From Clostridiales bacterium (GTDB taxonomy: Bacteria > Bacillota > Clostridia > Christensenellales > JAISNN01): a stretch of 5,333 bases of DNA. The translations under genes and the position numbers were made by a program. Positions 5,224-5,333 of the stretch are shown here, piece by piece. The stretch is taken from positions 1 through 5,333 of the forward strand of contig JAITOQ010000179.1 of the NCBI GenBank assembly GCA_031289865.1. Direction: 5' to 3'. The notes beneath the pieces were generated by a model. It was not told the DNA's origin. It saw only the letters and a list, made by a program, of their open reading frames with translations, and did not search any database. The number at the start of each line of letters is the position of its first letter. Position 1 is the first letter of the stretch.

Positions 5224-5333
5224 ATGGATTACAAACAGCAAGCGATGATTAAACACAAGGAATGGGCGGGCAAAATCGAGGTGGTTTCGAGGGTTGCCGT
5301 AAAGGACAAGGAGGCGTTGAGCGTAGCTTATAC
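5224..5333 (+). CDS. Malic enzyme, N-terminal fragment (runs off window)
   Basis: The 36 visible codons begin MDYKQQAMIKHKEWAGKI and continue through EVVSRVAVKDKEALSVAY. This matches the opening of bacterial malic enzymes, in which a helix with H..W.GK is followed by a beta strand and LS.AYTPGV. The enzyme oxidatively decarboxylates malate to pyruvate with NAD or NADP in the cytoplasm; cofactor preference cannot be judged from this fragment. GAGGA (5213-5217) lies 6 bases before the ATG. The gene follows alaS on the same strand after about 200 bases of repeats, and I see no convincing promoter between them. The 3' end is cut by the window edge. Confidence 0.82.
   Translation, partial: MDYKQQAMIKHKEWAGKIEVVSRVAVKDKEALSVAY

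Overview
The window looks like a bacterial chromosome segment, probably from an anaerobic or host-associated lineage. Ribosome binding sites are strong (AAAGGAG-like) and the promoters have textbook TTGACA / TATAAT boxes with extended -10 motifs. The alanyl-tRNA synthetase is the short form of about 590 residues, which I know from spirochaetes and some uncultured Clostridia-type lineages. I would guess an uncultured Clostridia-like Firmicute or a spirochaete, with low confidence.

Left part (1-2793): an AT-rich block with two genes of a type I restriction-modification system. hsdM (58-1521) encodes the adenine methyltransferase subunit and hsdS (1523-2728) the specificity subunit. The two are separated by one base and clearly cotranscribed. 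No hsdR is visible; it may lie upstream, where 13 codons of a possible preceding gene end 14 bases before hsdM. The most notable feature is a perfect (AG)8 tract inside hsdS, in the helical linker between the two target recognition domains. Losing or gaining one AG unit brings a stop codon within a few codons, leaving a half-size HsdS with only the first recognition domain. This has the hallmarks of a phase-variable (on/off or specificity-switching) methyltransferase.

Middle (2755-3240): a tRNA-Ser(GCU) gene on the minus strand, with encoded CCA, a strong promoter (3005-2977), a hairpin-containing leader and a rho-independent terminator (2755-2793). The terminator lies between the convergent ends of hsdS and the tRNA gene. 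Back to back with the tRNA promoter is a plus-strand extended -10 promoter (3027-3055) that should drive alaS through a leader of about 180 bases. The leader holds a palindrome and a dispersed repeat but no T-box.

Right part (3241-5333): alaS (3241-5025) encodes a complete short-type alanyl-tRNA synthetase with catalytic and editing domains but no C-terminal C-Ala domain. An intergenic region built largely of 7-base repeat units follows. Two 37-base inverted arms (5019-5055 and 5142-5178) flank a tandem AGAATRC array (5071-5112), and the left arm supplies the alaS stop codon. The window ends in the first 36 codons of a malic enzyme gene (5224 onward).

The housekeeping right half (alaS, malic enzyme) is visibly richer in G+C than the hsd block. 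This fits an acquired restriction-modification module sitting beside the 3' side of a tRNA gene, although no duplicated attachment site is visible.
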